A DNA stretch of 64,000 nucleotides, from assembly GCA_028279685.1 (NCBI GenBank), contig JANQNG010000065.1, forward strand, positions 1-64,000, read 5' to 3'. The notes under the pieces were generated by a model, which had not been told where the DNA came from, did no database searches, and saw nothing but the letters and a program-made list of their open reading frames with translations. Source of the stretch: Candidatus Nanoarchaeia archaeon. Its GTDB lineage: Archaea; Nanobdellota; Nanobdellia; Woesearchaeales; SKIA01. Shown here in pieces: positions 17,334 to 25,429 of the stretch. Made by a program: the position numbers and the translations under genes. The number at the start of each line of letters is the position of its first letter. Positions within the stretch are counted from its first letter, which is position 1.

Positions 17334-18488
17334 TTACCCATCTAAATCAACAAATTCTCCTTCTTTTACAGTCATGAATCGATATTCTTTCAATGCATCA
17401 CCGTTTTCATCAATAGTTAAAAGACCTCCGGCACCATTGTAGTTTTCAATAGTGTAGAGATAATCTCTAATACCTTCTCCTGTGTAACCATTTGCGGCAA
17501 TTGCATCTCTTAAAATGTTCGCAGTATCGTAAGCAGTTGCTACATACGCTTGAAATTCCGGAGCTTCTCCATATCTTTCAACATATTTTTCAAGGAACAT
17601 TTTTGTCATATCATTTTCTGGATCGAATTTTGCTGTAGTAAAAATAACTCCTTCCATGGCTTCTCCTGCTTCTGCCAAAGCATCGACAGACTCTAGAGTT
17701 TCTGGACCAAAGAATTGTTCTTCAATATCCATCTCCCTTGCTTGCAGCATAATTAATCCGACTTCGAGATAAGGTATGACATAGTACGCATCAGGATTCT
17801 TAGCTTTTAGTTTTGTAAGCTGCGTTCTGAAGTCTTTTGCTTCTTGTTCATACATTTCTTCACCAATTATTTCACCACCCAGCTCTTCAAACCTTGGAAC
17901 AAAAACATTCCTCAAACCAACATTATAATCACTATTCATATACAATACAGCAACTTTTCTATGACCTTGTTCATATACGTAATCAGCCATAGTTACTCCT
18001 TGGAAAGAGTCTGATCCTATAGCTCTGAATATAAAATCTCCTGCGTTAGTAATATCTGGATTTGTTGATGCTGGACTAAACATAACTACTTTTGCAGCTT
18101 CAGCAATAGGTGCGGCAGCCAATGTTTCAGAAGAACACTGTCCTCCGATAATTGCTTGAACACCATCTCCATTGATAAGTTTTTGAGCCGCCAAAGTTGA
18201 CTCTTTGGGCTTGCAAACCCCATCCTCATAAATAACCTCTATTAATTTTCCGTTTATGCCACCCTCAGCATTGATTTCCTCTACAGCAAACTCAATTCCT
18301 GTTTGGATAGGAATACCTATGCCTGCAGCATCACCTGTCAAAGGACCAATAAACCCTAGCTTGATTACTTCAGGTTCAGCAACTTCTTCCACTGGTTCCT
18401 CAACTATAGGTTCAGTAACTTCTGCTGGTGTAGAACATGCACTGAACACCAGAACCAAACAAATCAATAGACCAAATAGCATTTTCAT
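17334..18488 (-). CDS. Branched-chain amino-acid-type ABC substrate-binding lipoprotein
   Basis: 384 residues. Signal MKMLFGLLICLVLVFSACS carries a lipobox (FSAC) for lipid attachment at Cys. The mature domain begins with IKLGFIGPLTGDAAGIGIPI, then ...FAVEEINAEGGINGKLIEVI, a type I periplasmic-binding-protein (LivK/Leu-Ile-Val) fold, followed by IIGGQCSSETLAAAP and FSPASTNPDITNAG. The ligand is probably an amino acid or similar small molecule. No permease or ATPase genes (LivHMGF) are nearby, so it is an orphan. The ATG at 18488 follows GGTGAG; an in-frame GTG upstream is less likely. A TATA-like GCTCTTAAC/ATATATATAG region lies ~40 nt upstream. Confidence 0.88.
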   Translation of the reverse strand: MKMLFGLLICLVLVFSACSTPAEVTEPIVEEPVEEVAEPEVIKLGFIGPLTGDAAGIGIPIQTGIEFAVEEINAEGGINGKLIEVIYEDGVCKPKESTLAAQKLINGDGVQAIIGGQCSSETLAAAPIAEAAKVVMFSPASTNPDITNAGDFIFRAIGSDSFQGVTMADYVYEQGHRKVAVLYMNSDYNVGLRNVFVPRFEELGGEIIGEEMYEQEAKDFRTQLTKLKAKNPDAYYVIPYLEVGLIMLQAREMDIEEQFFGPETLESVDALAEAGEAMEGVIFTTAKFDPENDMTKMFLEKYVERYGEAPEFQAYVATAYDTANILRDAIAANGYTGEGIRDYLYTIENYNGAGGLLTIDENGDALKEYRFMTVKEGEFVDLDG

Positions 18489-18607
18489 CAGACTCACCTT
18501 TTTATAATTGAATGAATCTCCTGGTTAAGAGCATATATATAGTTTACGAATGCTATTTTAGCCATATTTACATCAGAAGTATTGATCGCTTACATAACTC
18601 TCTACAA

Positions 18608-19309
18608 TTATAAGTTTTTCACTACATCCGGAAGCTCGTAGATTGATTTGATATGATTCTTAATATCTCTATTAGCACCATACCCTATCTTCACAACTTC
18701 AAAAGAATTATCGAGTGCCCTGCTGACAAATAAGGAATTTCCTACAACAGTAACTCGCCCTAGTGTTTGATTTCTTATTTTTGCATAAATTTTCTTTGAA
18801 TTATTATTGCTATCAATAACAAAAGTTTCTTTTATCAGATGATCTATACCAAGACGTTCCTGTATTTTTTTCGAGAATTTTTTAGGAGATAATGTCACAA
18901 GATATATTGATGTTGTATAAGCGTGTTCAAGCATATTGCAGAGAAAATCATTCTTCTCGACCTCTTCAAGCGCCCTATGAACATTATTTTCTTTTTGTTC
19001 TTTGAAGACATAAGCTCTCCAATCTTCAAGAGCCACTCTTTGGGATGCTGCATATTCTTCAAATCCTTGCCTATACACAAACTTGTATATTTGTTTTACA
19101 TTTTTATCATTGACGTGCAAACGCTCTTTGATCAACTTTGTTGTCATTTTTATGATTTCTTTATACAAAGGAGATCTTGAATTATAGAGAACGCCAATTT
19201 CATTCAGCACAAGAATAGGAGTCTCATTTAAAGGAACAGAAGGAACTTCTTTTGTTTTCTTTCCGAAAAGGTTTTGAGAGAAGATCAAGTTAACCACCGC
19301 TGACAACAC
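18608..19309 (-). CDS. HAD-fold-like protein with degraded catalytic motifs
   Basis: Up to 233 residues; the exact start is uncertain (GTG at 19309 or 19297, or TTG at 19288 just after the neighbour's stop). The order of motifs resembles haloacid-dehalogenase phosphatases: ILVLNEIGVLYNS in place of motif I (DxDGVL), a helical cap, IYLVTLSPKKFSKKI as motif II, KKIYAKI, and VTVVGNSLFVSRALDNS in place of motif IV (VGDSxxxDixxA). The aspartates expected in motifs I and IV are Asn or other residues, so phosphatase activity seems unlikely. It overlaps or abuts the ubiquitin-like gene upstream, which suggests cotranscription. Confidence 0.55.
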   Translation of the reverse strand: MLSAVVNLIFSQNLFGKKTKEVPSVPLNETPILVLNEIGVLYNSRSPLYKEIIKMTTKLIKERLHVNDKNVKQIYKFVYRQGFEEYAASQRVALEDWRAYVFKEQKENNVHRALEEVEKNDFLCNMLEHAYTTSIYLVTLSPKKFSKKIQERLGIDHLIKETFVIDSNNNSKKIYAKIRNQTLGRVTVVGNSLFVSRALDNSFEVVKIGYGANRDIKNHIKSIYELPDVVKNL

Positions 19310-19487
19310 TCAACAACCTTATGTTGTCTTTTTTCTTCACCTCTTCTTCTTCCGTAAGGAGTTCATCTCCTCTAGCAATAACCACTTCATGAATATTAAC
19401 ATTCAACTCCTTAAGAAGATCCTTTGCTTTGCCTTCGAAATCAACAGTAACAGTTTTTTCCTCTTTTTCTATGAATACAGAGACCAT
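19290..19487 (-). CDS. Ubiquitin-like sulfur carrier (MoaD/ThiS/SAMP type)
   Basis: 65 residues: MVSVFIEKEEKTVTVDFEGK, a central KDLLKELNVNIHEVVIARGD, then DELLTEEEEVKKKDNIRLLS and the diagnostic C terminus VVSGG. This is the beta-grasp fold with a terminal Gly-Gly that an E1-like enzyme adenylates and thiocarboxylates. Likely jobs are sulfur donor for tRNA thiolation (partner TtuA/Ncs6 at 16.5-17.3 kb) or molybdopterin, or conjugation like a SAMP. No E1-like gene is visible in the window. It is followed by the HAD-like gene with overlap or near overlap. Confidence 0.82.
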   Translation of the reverse strand: MVSVFIEKEEKTVTVDFEGKAKDLLKELNVNIHEVVIARGDELLTEEEEVKKKDNIRLLSVVSGG

Positions 19488-19549
19488 AACTTTAGAATAA
19501 TAACCTTATTTTAATATGTTACTGTTTATCTCTTTGTTGAATAGGGATA

Positions 19550-20071
19550 CTAGAATCTCTTTCTAAATTCTTTCCAGAATTCCTTTATAGATAAATGCTC
19601 ATACGTAACATATGTTATGAATCTCACTACTATGAAAAGCACAAAAATTAAAACCAGCAAAAACAGCAAATGAAGAATAGAGCGATCCATCATGAAAAAA
19701 GATAATCCTACACTGATCGCAGGAGGGTGAAAACTATTTACTAAAAATAATGCTAATGTTATGAGAAAAACCACTATAAATAAATTGATCGGCATTGCTA
19801 ACGGAACCGCCTTATTAAAGAAGAACAAGCCTGCTGAAATAATAATAGCAACAACATAGCTTATTATTGCTGTATGTAATCTAACTAAGTGATGCGCTTT
19901 AGTATTAGTGAGAATTGCTATAGATGATCCGATGCTTGCAAATAAAAGAACCATTGAGTTAGTCATATCCAGAAAAACAGCCACAATAGCCAAACTCAAC
20001 CCTGTCATAAGAGAAGGTCCGAAGTGATTGTGCCAAAGCATGCGTTCTCTTCGCATTAGCTTACTAACCAT
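19550..20071 (-). CDS. HPP family membrane protein
   Basis: 173 residues with four predicted transmembrane segments. The family motif appears as VNSFHPPAISVGL, and an earlier ...LFASIGSSIAIL matches the family's FAxxGAsavl segment. HPP proteins are small four-helix membrane proteins; some plant and cyanobacterial members move nitrite, but the archaeal substrate is unknown. The ATG at 20071 is ~27 nt downstream of the minus-strand TATA box CTATTTAAAC, a leaderless arrangement. A perfect 11-bp-arm palindrome lies ~20 bp further upstream and could be the operator of this gene or of gdhA. Confidence 0.8.
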   Translation of the reverse strand: MVSKLMRRERMLWHNHFGPSLMTGLSLAIVAVFLDMTNSMVLLFASIGSSIAILTNTKAHHLVRLHTAIISYVVAIIISAGLFFFNKAVPLAMPINLFIVVFLITLALFLVNSFHPPAISVGLSFFMMDRSILHLLFLLVLIFVLFIVVRFITYVTYEHLSIKEFWKEFRKRF

Positions 20072-20112
20072 GCAGAATCACTGTTAAGTCCGTTTAAATA
20101 GTTTTTGAATAC

Positions 20113-20139
20113 TTTCCTTATTTTATATAAATAAGGAAA
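20113..20139. promoter_or_regulatory. 27-bp palindrome between the HPP gene and gdhA
   Basis: Arms TTTCCTTATTT (20113-20123) and AAATAAGGAAA (20129-20139) pair perfectly around TATAT. It sits just upstream of the HPP gene's TATA box and ~80 nt upstream of the gdhA start in the divergent intergenic region. It is either a regulator site or an extra TATA-containing dyad. Confidence 0.5.
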
Positions 20140-20218
20140 CTTCCATAATTCAGCAGAACTGTGCCGTTCTTCAAAATATTTAAGAATAGAGTCTCTATCT
20201 CCAAAGTAGGTGATTATT

Positions 20219-21475
20219 ATGACAAATCCTTTTAATGATAGTATGGAGCGACTTAGATCTGTTGTAGTCGAAGCAAAAAAGATGAAAGGCATCACCATCA
20301 AGAACGAAACGCTCAAAATACTTCAAGAAGCAAAACGATCATTGCATGTGAACTTTCCTGTAAAAACAAAGAAAGGAACTGAAATAATCAATGGTTATCG
20401 CGTTCAATACAACGACGCATTAGGCCCTACAAAAGGAGGATTGCGATTCCATCCTGAAGTAGATCATGATGAAGTCAAAGCATTAGCATTCTGGATGACA
20501 TTAAAGAATACTTTAGTGAATATTCCTTATGGTGGTGGCAAAGGAGGCATCACTATTAACCCTAAAGAATATTCACAAGATGAATTAGAAGCAATTAGCA
20601 GAGAATTCATAAGACAAATCCATACTTTTATCGGACCACGAAAAGATATTCCTGCTCCTGATGTGTATACTAATCCACAAGTTATGGGTTGGATGATGGA
20701 TGAATTCAATAAAATAAAAGGAGAACATTTACCTGGCGTCATCACAGGAAAACCTTTAAGCATTGGAGGAAGTGAAGGCAGAAGTTTCTCGACGGCAATG
20801 GGCGGTTACTATGTTTTGCAGGAAGCTGCTGATCAATACGACATTAATCCTAATAAAGCAACTGTTGCAATCCAAGGATTTGGGAATGCAGGAATGCATT
20901 TAGCACATATTGCAGTCAAAGACGGTTATAAAATTGTTGCTGTCAGCGATAGTCAAGGCGCTGTCTATGATGAAAATGGTCTGGATGTTGAGAAAGTTAT
21001 TGCACAAAAGAAAAAAACAAAAACTGTGAAAGATTTCCCTGGCGCAAAGAACATTACCAATGAAGCATTGCTTGAATTGGATGTCGATATTCTTGTTCCT
21101 GCTGCATTAGCGAATGTGATTACAGAAAAAAACGCGAAGAAGATCAAAGCAAAGATTATCTTAGAGTTAGCGAATGGCCCTGTGACTTTTGAAGCAGATA
21201 AAATATTACATAAGAATGATGTTGTTGTCCTTCCAGACATTCTTGCGAATGCAGGTGGTGTCACTGTTAGCTATTATGAATGGATGCAGAATCTGCAAGG
21301 AGATTACTGGGATGAAAAAACCATTCTTAATAAGCTAAACAAGAAAATGAAAGAAACATTCTACACATTGCACGAAGATTATGTAAAGCGATTCGATGTC
21401 GATTTCAGAACAGCAGCATATGTGCATGCAATCCTGAATATTCAGCAAGCCATGATCGATAAAGGATGGATTTAA
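20219..21475 (+). CDS. gdhA: Glutamate dehydrogenase (Glu/Leu/Phe/Val dehydrogenase family)
   Basis: 418 residues, the normal length for a hexameric GDH. In order: GLRFHPEVDHDEVKALAFWM, the catalytic-Lys region PYGGGKGGITINP, APDVYTNPQVMGWMMDEF, GKPLSIGGSEGR, then the Rossmann motif VAIQGFGNAGMHLAHIAVKD and the substrate-pocket segment PDILANAGGVTVSYYEW. It converts 2-oxoglutarate and ammonia to glutamate reversibly, linking carbon and nitrogen metabolism. Cofactor preference cannot be read safely. The ATG at 20219 follows AGGTGATTATT; a GTG three codons earlier is in frame but less likely. TATA-like AATATTTAAG lies ~40 nt upstream. Confidence 0.95.
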   Translation: MTNPFNDSMERLRSVVVEAKKMKGITIKNETLKILQEAKRSLHVNFPVKTKKGTEIINGYRVQYNDALGPTKGGLRFHPEVDHDEVKALAFWMTLKNTLVNIPYGGGKGGITINPKEYSQDELEAISREFIRQIHTFIGPRKDIPAPDVYTNPQVMGWMMDEFNKIKGEHLPGVITGKPLSIGGSEGRSFSTAMGGYYVLQEAADQYDINPNKATVAIQGFGNAGMHLAHIAVKDGYKIVAVSDSQGAVYDENGLDVEKVIAQKKKTKTVKDFPGAKNITNEALLELDVDILVPAALANVITEKNAKKIKAKIILELANGPVTFEADKILHKNDVVVLPDILANAGGVTVSYYEWMQNLQGDYWDEKTILNKLNKKMKETFYTLHEDYVKRFDVDFRTAAYVHAILNIQQAMIDKGWI

Positions 21476-21534
21476 TTTTTTTCTTTTATTTAAATACACA
21501 GTAATTTTATATATTTGAAGCGCTATCCTTTGCT

Positions 21535-22020
21535 ATGATTTTAGGTAAGGAAGAGATTCTCAAAGCCATAGAGAATAAAAGGTTATTACTTGAACCGTTT
21601 GATGCTAACGACATCAATGGTAGTTCTATTGATTTAACTTTAGGAAACGAATTCAGAATATTCACTAAAGATATTGAAAGTGAAGATTATGAAAAATACA
21701 GTAAAAAAGTAATACAAGACGAAATTACTTTAGCACCAGGAGATTTTATTTTAGGTATAACAAAAGAAAAAATAACTCTAGATCAACTAGGTGGAAGATT
21801 AGAAGGAAGAAGCACTTATGCAAGATTAGGAATTGGGATTCATGTCACTTCTAGTTTTATGCATCCCGGAACAAGTTGCAAACCTACTTTAGAAATAAAA
21901 AATGTCAATACTGTTTCTGTTACATTAAAAGCAGGAACAAAAATTTGTCAATTAATTCTTGAAGAAGTAAAAGGAAAGACCGTTTTACAGAGTAAACACA
22001 ATCATCAAACAGAATTATGA
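21535..22020 (+). CDS. dcd: dCTP deaminase
   Basis: 161 residues, slightly short for the family. N-terminal MILGKEEILKAIENKRLLLE and DINGSSIDLTLGNEF are typical of dCTP deaminase. The core EGRSTYARLGIGIHVTSSFM, HPGTSCKPTLEIKN carries the nucleotide-binding RSxxARLG and the conserved TLE with the catalytic Glu. The C-terminal GTKICQLILEEV is also family-like. The enzyme turns dCTP into dUTP for thymidylate synthesis, or into dUMP if bifunctional. A TATA box (TTTTATATATTTG) sits ~25 nt upstream, so the message is probably leaderless. Confidence 0.88.
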   Translation: MILGKEEILKAIENKRLLLEPFDANDINGSSIDLTLGNEFRIFTKDIESEDYEKYSKKVIQDEITLAPGDFILGITKEKITLDQLGGRLEGRSTYARLGIGIHVTSSFMHPGTSCKPTLEIKNVNTVSVTLKAGTKICQLILEEVKGKTVLQSKHNHQTEL

Positions 22021-22080
22021 ATAAATATCTAATTGTTACGAATTCATAACATTTAAATATGAATTAATAACTACATCTAT

Positions 22081-22335
22081 ATGAGCAAACAAGGTCCGAC
22101 TCTAGCAACAATTAAGATGGTTGAAGAAGCATTGAAAAATATGCCAGGCAGTGTGATGAAGATTCCTGAATTAAAGAAAGCATTGCCAAAGCAAGTCAAC
22201 CACAATGTACTGATTGAAATTCTTGAATATTTGGAAGAGAAAAATAATATTGTTATGAGTATCAAAGGGATAACTTGGTTAAATCCTTTGGACGACAAAT
22301 TAAAGAATATTTACAAAACTGGACTGAAGCTGTAA
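22081..22335 (+). CDS. Small winged-helix-like antitoxin, orphaned
   Basis: 84 residues. It aligns along its whole length with the 90-aa protein at 43.2 kb: shared pattern MVEEALK..........L K.ALPK.V.H..L..IL.YL......I.....KGI.WL....... The fold is probably a small winged helix. At 43.2 kb the homolog ends against a RelE-like toxin gene, and here the next 290 nt hold a decayed version of that same toxin. So this looks like an antitoxin surviving after loss of its toxin. A TATA-like CATTTAAATATG lies ~28 nt upstream of the ATG. Confidence 0.7.
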   Translation: MSKQGPTLATIKMVEEALKNMPGSVMKIPELKKALPKQVNHNVLIEILEYLEEKNNIVMSIKGITWLNPLDDKLKNIYKTGLKL

Positions 22336-22339
22336 TCGT

Positions 22340-22627
22340 GATATTTCCGATTTTTTTGAGCAAAGACTAATAAAACATTCATATCTTTCTCTTTTTATAG
22401 AATGTGAAGTTGTATTTTTTCCAGATGCAGAAAAGACATATAATGAAATAGTAAAGAATTCCAAAAAGTCTAAAGAAGATAGAATGCTTGTTAATGCTAT
22501 AAAAGAAAAAAGAAAAAACTTGAAAGAAAACTCACATTACGGAAATCCTATTTCAAAGAAACTCATACCAAAAGAATATGGTCTTAAACAAAAAATATAT
22601 AAATTTGGAGACTCTTCTTTAAAGTAG
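22340..22627 (+). pseudogene. Remnant of a RelE-like toxin gene
   Basis: The frame from 22340 has no ATG, GTG or TTG at its head, and translates to ...IECEVVFFPDAEKTYNEIV... then LVNAIKEKRKNLKENSHYGN, PISKKLIPKEYG, ending KFGDSS.K at TAG 22625-22627. It matches the toxin at 43.5-43.86 kb, whose corresponding block is ...NPFYGDNIPKKLIPREYG. The whole C-terminal half of the toxin (the WRVELSQFWRMLYTI region and beyond, which carries the core sheet) is gone. Lack of a start codon and truncation make it a pseudogene. It follows the intact antitoxin-like gene directly. Confidence 0.7.
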
Positions 22628-22634
22628 GTTTTCC

Positions 22635-23381
22635 ATGATAGAGGATAGTCCGTTTCTAAACTCCAGAGGAAAGATTCTGTCAGGAGTCTTAAATAACGGT
22701 AGATTGACTTCTCCTATCCTTATAATGCTTCATGGATTTGCTTCTAATAAAAATGAAAACTTGTTCTTAGATGCTGAAGAATATTTTGCGAAAAAAGGGT
22801 ATAATGTTTTTAGATTTGATGTTGAGGGTGCTGGAGATAGTGAAGGTGACTTCTTAGATTCTTCTTTGGAGAATCAAGCCAACGATTTGAAAAGCGCCAT
22901 AGATTATGTATCAAGACTTTATTCTGATAACTCAATCGAAGTAATAGGTTTTAGCCTCGGCGCTACCGCAGCAATTCTAGCTAATGATGAAAGAGTATCA
23001 AAATATATTTTTTGGAGTCCTGCTCTTTATCCTCATAAAGATATGCGTCCTAGATATTGTTCCGAAGAAATACGCACCCAACTTAAAGAGAATGGTTTTA
23101 TTGAAAAAGCTGGCTTGAATGTTGGCAATAAACTAATTGATGACTTAGGAACTGTTTATTTAGAAGATAAGATCCAAGAAATTAGTAAACCTGTTTTATT
23201 AGTTCATGGTTCCGCAGATCCTAGAATTGATTATAATAGTACTGTTGAAGCTTCAGAGTTATTCAAGCAAAAAGACTTGTTCATTATAGATGGGGCTAAC
23301 CATTCATTTAAGGAAAATAATACTCACAGAGAGATCCTTTTTGAAAAAACTTATTCTTGGCTTTCTGAAAAAACAAATTGA
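22635..23381 (+). CDS. Alpha/beta hydrolase (serine hydrolase, S33-like)
   Basis: 248 residues. Oxyanion/HG motif ILIMLHGFASNKNEN, then FRFDVEGAGDSEGDFLDSSL, the nucleophile elbow EVIGFSLGATAAIL (Ser in GFSLG), the acid in VLLVHGSADPRIDYNS and the catalytic His in IDGANHSFKENN. This is the monoglyceride lipase/serine aminopeptidase S33-like group; the substrate is likely a small ester or peptide but cannot be read. It is cytosolic with no signal. A TATA box (AAATATATAAATTT) lies ~40 nt ahead, inside the end of the toxin remnant, so the promoter may have been supplied by that decayed gene. Confidence 0.85.
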   Translation: MIEDSPFLNSRGKILSGVLNNGRLTSPILIMLHGFASNKNENLFLDAEEYFAKKGYNVFRFDVEGAGDSEGDFLDSSLENQANDLKSAIDYVSRLYSDNSIEVIGFSLGATAAILANDERVSKYIFWSPALYPHKDMRPRYCSEEIRTQLKENGFIEKAGLNVGNKLIDDLGTVYLEDKIQEISKPVLLVHGSADPRIDYNSTVEASELFKQKDLFIIDGANHSFKENNTHREILFEKTYSWLSEKTN

Positions 23382-23441
23382 TTGTCACCCAAAAGTAATA
23401 AAAACAGTAAGATTTATATATTATCCTTGATTCTTATATAC

Positions 23442-24461
23442 ATGAAAGAAACCCCTTTGTTTTTCAAACCTGAAGTCTCTGAAACTGACGAAAACCATAT
23501 ATCCTCTTTAGAAAGCAACGGAGACTGGTATTTTGAATTTGATGGGCCATTCACTTTTGAGGAGATTTTGAAAAAAGGCGATTTCATACTTCTGGATAAC
23601 TGTCTGCAAAGAAAAAATAGGATAAATAAATGGTTTGAAGATATCTATGAATGCAAATTCTTTACTGAATTGAATGAAGATTTGCTTGAAAGAATACATG
23701 AATATACAACAGCATTTCATCAACAATTCTTGCATAAAAACACATACACCGTACCTTTTGCATTTGAAGAAATAGCATACTTCTATGAAAAAATCAAGGA
23801 AAGCTTTGACTTTTACAACGATAATCATCTGAGTTTCAAATACTGCAAAAGAAAAAGAACTCAAGGAAAAAGAAAAGAAAGAATTCTGGAAAAAGGTCAT
23901 GCAGAAACAAAAAAAGAAAAATACAGCAACATAGTGTGGGATATGCTCCAGGCAAAGAAGAAAGCAAGAAGCTCCTTGTATAAGAAAAACGATGATTTGT
24001 TTCTCTTCTTGAATAGCATATTATTATGGCTTTCAGAAAATAAAGGAAAAGGAAATAACTCTTATCAGAAGAGCATCTATAGAAAAAAGATCGAGAACGT
24101 ATATGCAGATGAACAATTAGTATCTTCTTTAGCATATCACTCAATTGTTGAAGAAGAGCAAGGCATCATTGCTACCGCAGACAAAGACGTCAGCAGTCTT
24201 CTAAGATCGTTGTACGGTTTCTTTTGCCTTGCAGAAACGCCTCTTTTACAATCATGCGCTGAAAAGTTCCGTCAACATCCTGCTCAATGTTTCTACGAGG
24301 TTAACGGAGAATTTTTTGAGCACTTTAACAGCGAAAATGACTTAGCTTCTGCAAGAGGATGGACTGACAGGTATTTCGATAATGAAGATATGAGAAACTT
24401 TAGCTTCATGGCTGAAACGCAACTAGAACATTTACTTAATGGAAAAGATAATAATAATTAA
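23442..24461 (+). CDS. PIN-like domain protein, 339 aa (tentative)
   Basis: The ATG at 23442 is ~26 nt after a TATA box (ATTTATATATTA), the leaderless spacing, so I reject a 20-codon upstream extension. The N-terminal half contains GDFILLDNCLQRKN, where LLDNC could be the first acidic position of a PIN nuclease. After a long basic, helical insert (KRKRTQGKRKERILEKGHAE) comes VYADEQLVSSLAYHSIVEEE and GIIATADKDVSSLLRSLYGF. An acidic D/E..LV..A segment followed by a TxDxDV strand is the usual C-terminal half of a PIN domain. If so, it is a PIN domain with a large insertion and possibly an RNase. No antitoxin partner is adjacent. Confidence 0.45.
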   Translation: MKETPLFFKPEVSETDENHISSLESNGDWYFEFDGPFTFEEILKKGDFILLDNCLQRKNRINKWFEDIYECKFFTELNEDLLERIHEYTTAFHQQFLHKNTYTVPFAFEEIAYFYEKIKESFDFYNDNHLSFKYCKRKRTQGKRKERILEKGHAETKKEKYSNIVWDMLQAKKKARSSLYKKNDDLFLFLNSILLWLSENKGKGNNSYQKSIYRKKIENVYADEQLVSSLAYHSIVEEEQGIIATADKDVSSLLRSLYGFFCLAETPLLQSCAEKFRQHPAQCFYEVNGEFFEHFNSENDLASARGWTDRYFDNEDMRNFSFMAETQLEHLLNGKDNNN

Positions 24462-24612
24462 CTTCTCGTATTCACTGAACTTTTTAAATACGTAATCTGT
24501 CAAAAGTAAGTAGTAACTATCGATTTGTTCTTCGCGATAGATTATAATCCACTATATTTTTCTTATAAACAAATAAAAAAATATAAATATAACCTAACTA
24601 AGTATTAACCTA

Positions 24613-25173
24613 ATGAAACTTTGTTATTTAACAGATAAAGATGCAAAATCCCTCGATATAGGGGATACGTTGTTTTATATCCCTTTGCCCCCTCTCCAAT
24701 GTGTGAGCAATTCTTTATCATCATACTTAAAAAAAACCACAGGCAGTGAATGCGCAAACGCAGGTATAACTCTCCACGCCATACTCAGTAGAGCAGCCGG
24801 AATTGAACCTGAGGTATTAATTGAAAAGCAAAAAAGTAGAATCAATCGAAGTATTTCAGCATTTCTAAGCGCTGAAGTATTTCTTGATGCAATCGAAAAC
24901 GAAATAGATGATGATGAACACTTGTTATTATATCAATGCAAAAACTATTCAGAATATCCTATTGAAGTAAAGGTTAAAGAAGTCTCTCTACAGCGTGGAT
25001 TTTTCTATAACGACAAAGGCGAAAAAAAACACTACAAATACACAGGAATAGAACTATTCAGTAAATTCCCTGACGAAGCTTACCATCACTCTTTATTTCT
25101 TAAAGAAAGAAAACGCATAAGGCCAGATTCGACTATTTTCGATATTCCAGATGAATATAGCACAAACTCCTAA
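24613..25173 (+). CDS. Hypothetical 186-aa protein X, source of local duplications
   Basis: A soluble protein of unknown family: MKLCYLTDKDAKSLDIGDTL at the start, a helical middle, and a C-terminal part with KVKEVSLQRGFFYNDKGEKK, YKYTGIELFSKFPDEAYHHS and IPDEY. Two further copies of the C-terminal part follow at 25232-25429 and 26205-26408, so this appears to be the only complete copy. Its 3' end is fused to a 70-bp copy of the pepA 3' end, an arrangement seen again at the pepA end itself. Probably the product of a local duplication. A TATA-like AAATATAAATA sits ~40 nt upstream of the ATG. Confidence 0.6.
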   Translation: MKLCYLTDKDAKSLDIGDTLFYIPLPPLQCVSNSLSSYLKKTTGSECANAGITLHAILSRAAGIEPEVLIEKQKSRINRSISAFLSAEVFLDAIENEIDDDEHLLLYQCKNYSEYPIEVKVKEVSLQRGFFYNDKGEKKHYKYTGIELFSKFPDEAYHHSLFLKERKRIRPDSTIFDIPDEYSTNS

Positions 25174-25230
25174 GCCAATCCACAGCAAGCCTTACTCCAA
25201 ATCCTGTAGCTCCCTTATTGATATAGTATC
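25161..25230. repeat. 70-bp duplicate of the gene X / pepA junction
   Basis: Identical over 70 bp to 26397-26466, which holds the shared 3' ends of the convergent gene X fragment and pepA. Here the pepA part is an isolated scrap: it has no coding continuation and the stop codon of pepA is not preserved. The break into the next X copy is at about 25230. Confidence 0.85.
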
Positions 25231-25231
25231 A

Positions 25232-25429
25232 CACTTGCTATTATATCAATGCAAAAATTTCGCAGAATATCCTATTGAAGTAAAAGTTAAAGAAGTTTCT
25301 CTACAGCAAGGATTTTTCTATAACAACAAAGGCGAAAAAAAACACTACAAATACACAGGAATAGAACTATTCAGTAAATTCCCTAACGAAGCTTACCATC
25401 ACTCTTTATTTCTTAATTATATTTTCTAG
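25232..25429 (+). pseudogene. Truncated second copy of gene X (3' part)
   Basis: Positions 25232-25416 match 24919-25103 of gene X with about 11 differences in 185 bp by eye (near 94% identity). The reading frame stays open but the copy lacks the N-terminal ~100 codons and is cut at CTTAA, where the reversed 3' end of the 235-aa secreted gene begins. The frame ends at TAG inside that gene's tail. An open frame that includes the pepA scrap upstream exists but is accidental. Confidence 0.75.

Noticed and set aside
25151-25429. A 92-codon open frame joining the pepA scrap to a gene X fragment
   Set aside because: Its first third is antisense pepA sequence; it is a by-product of the duplication.
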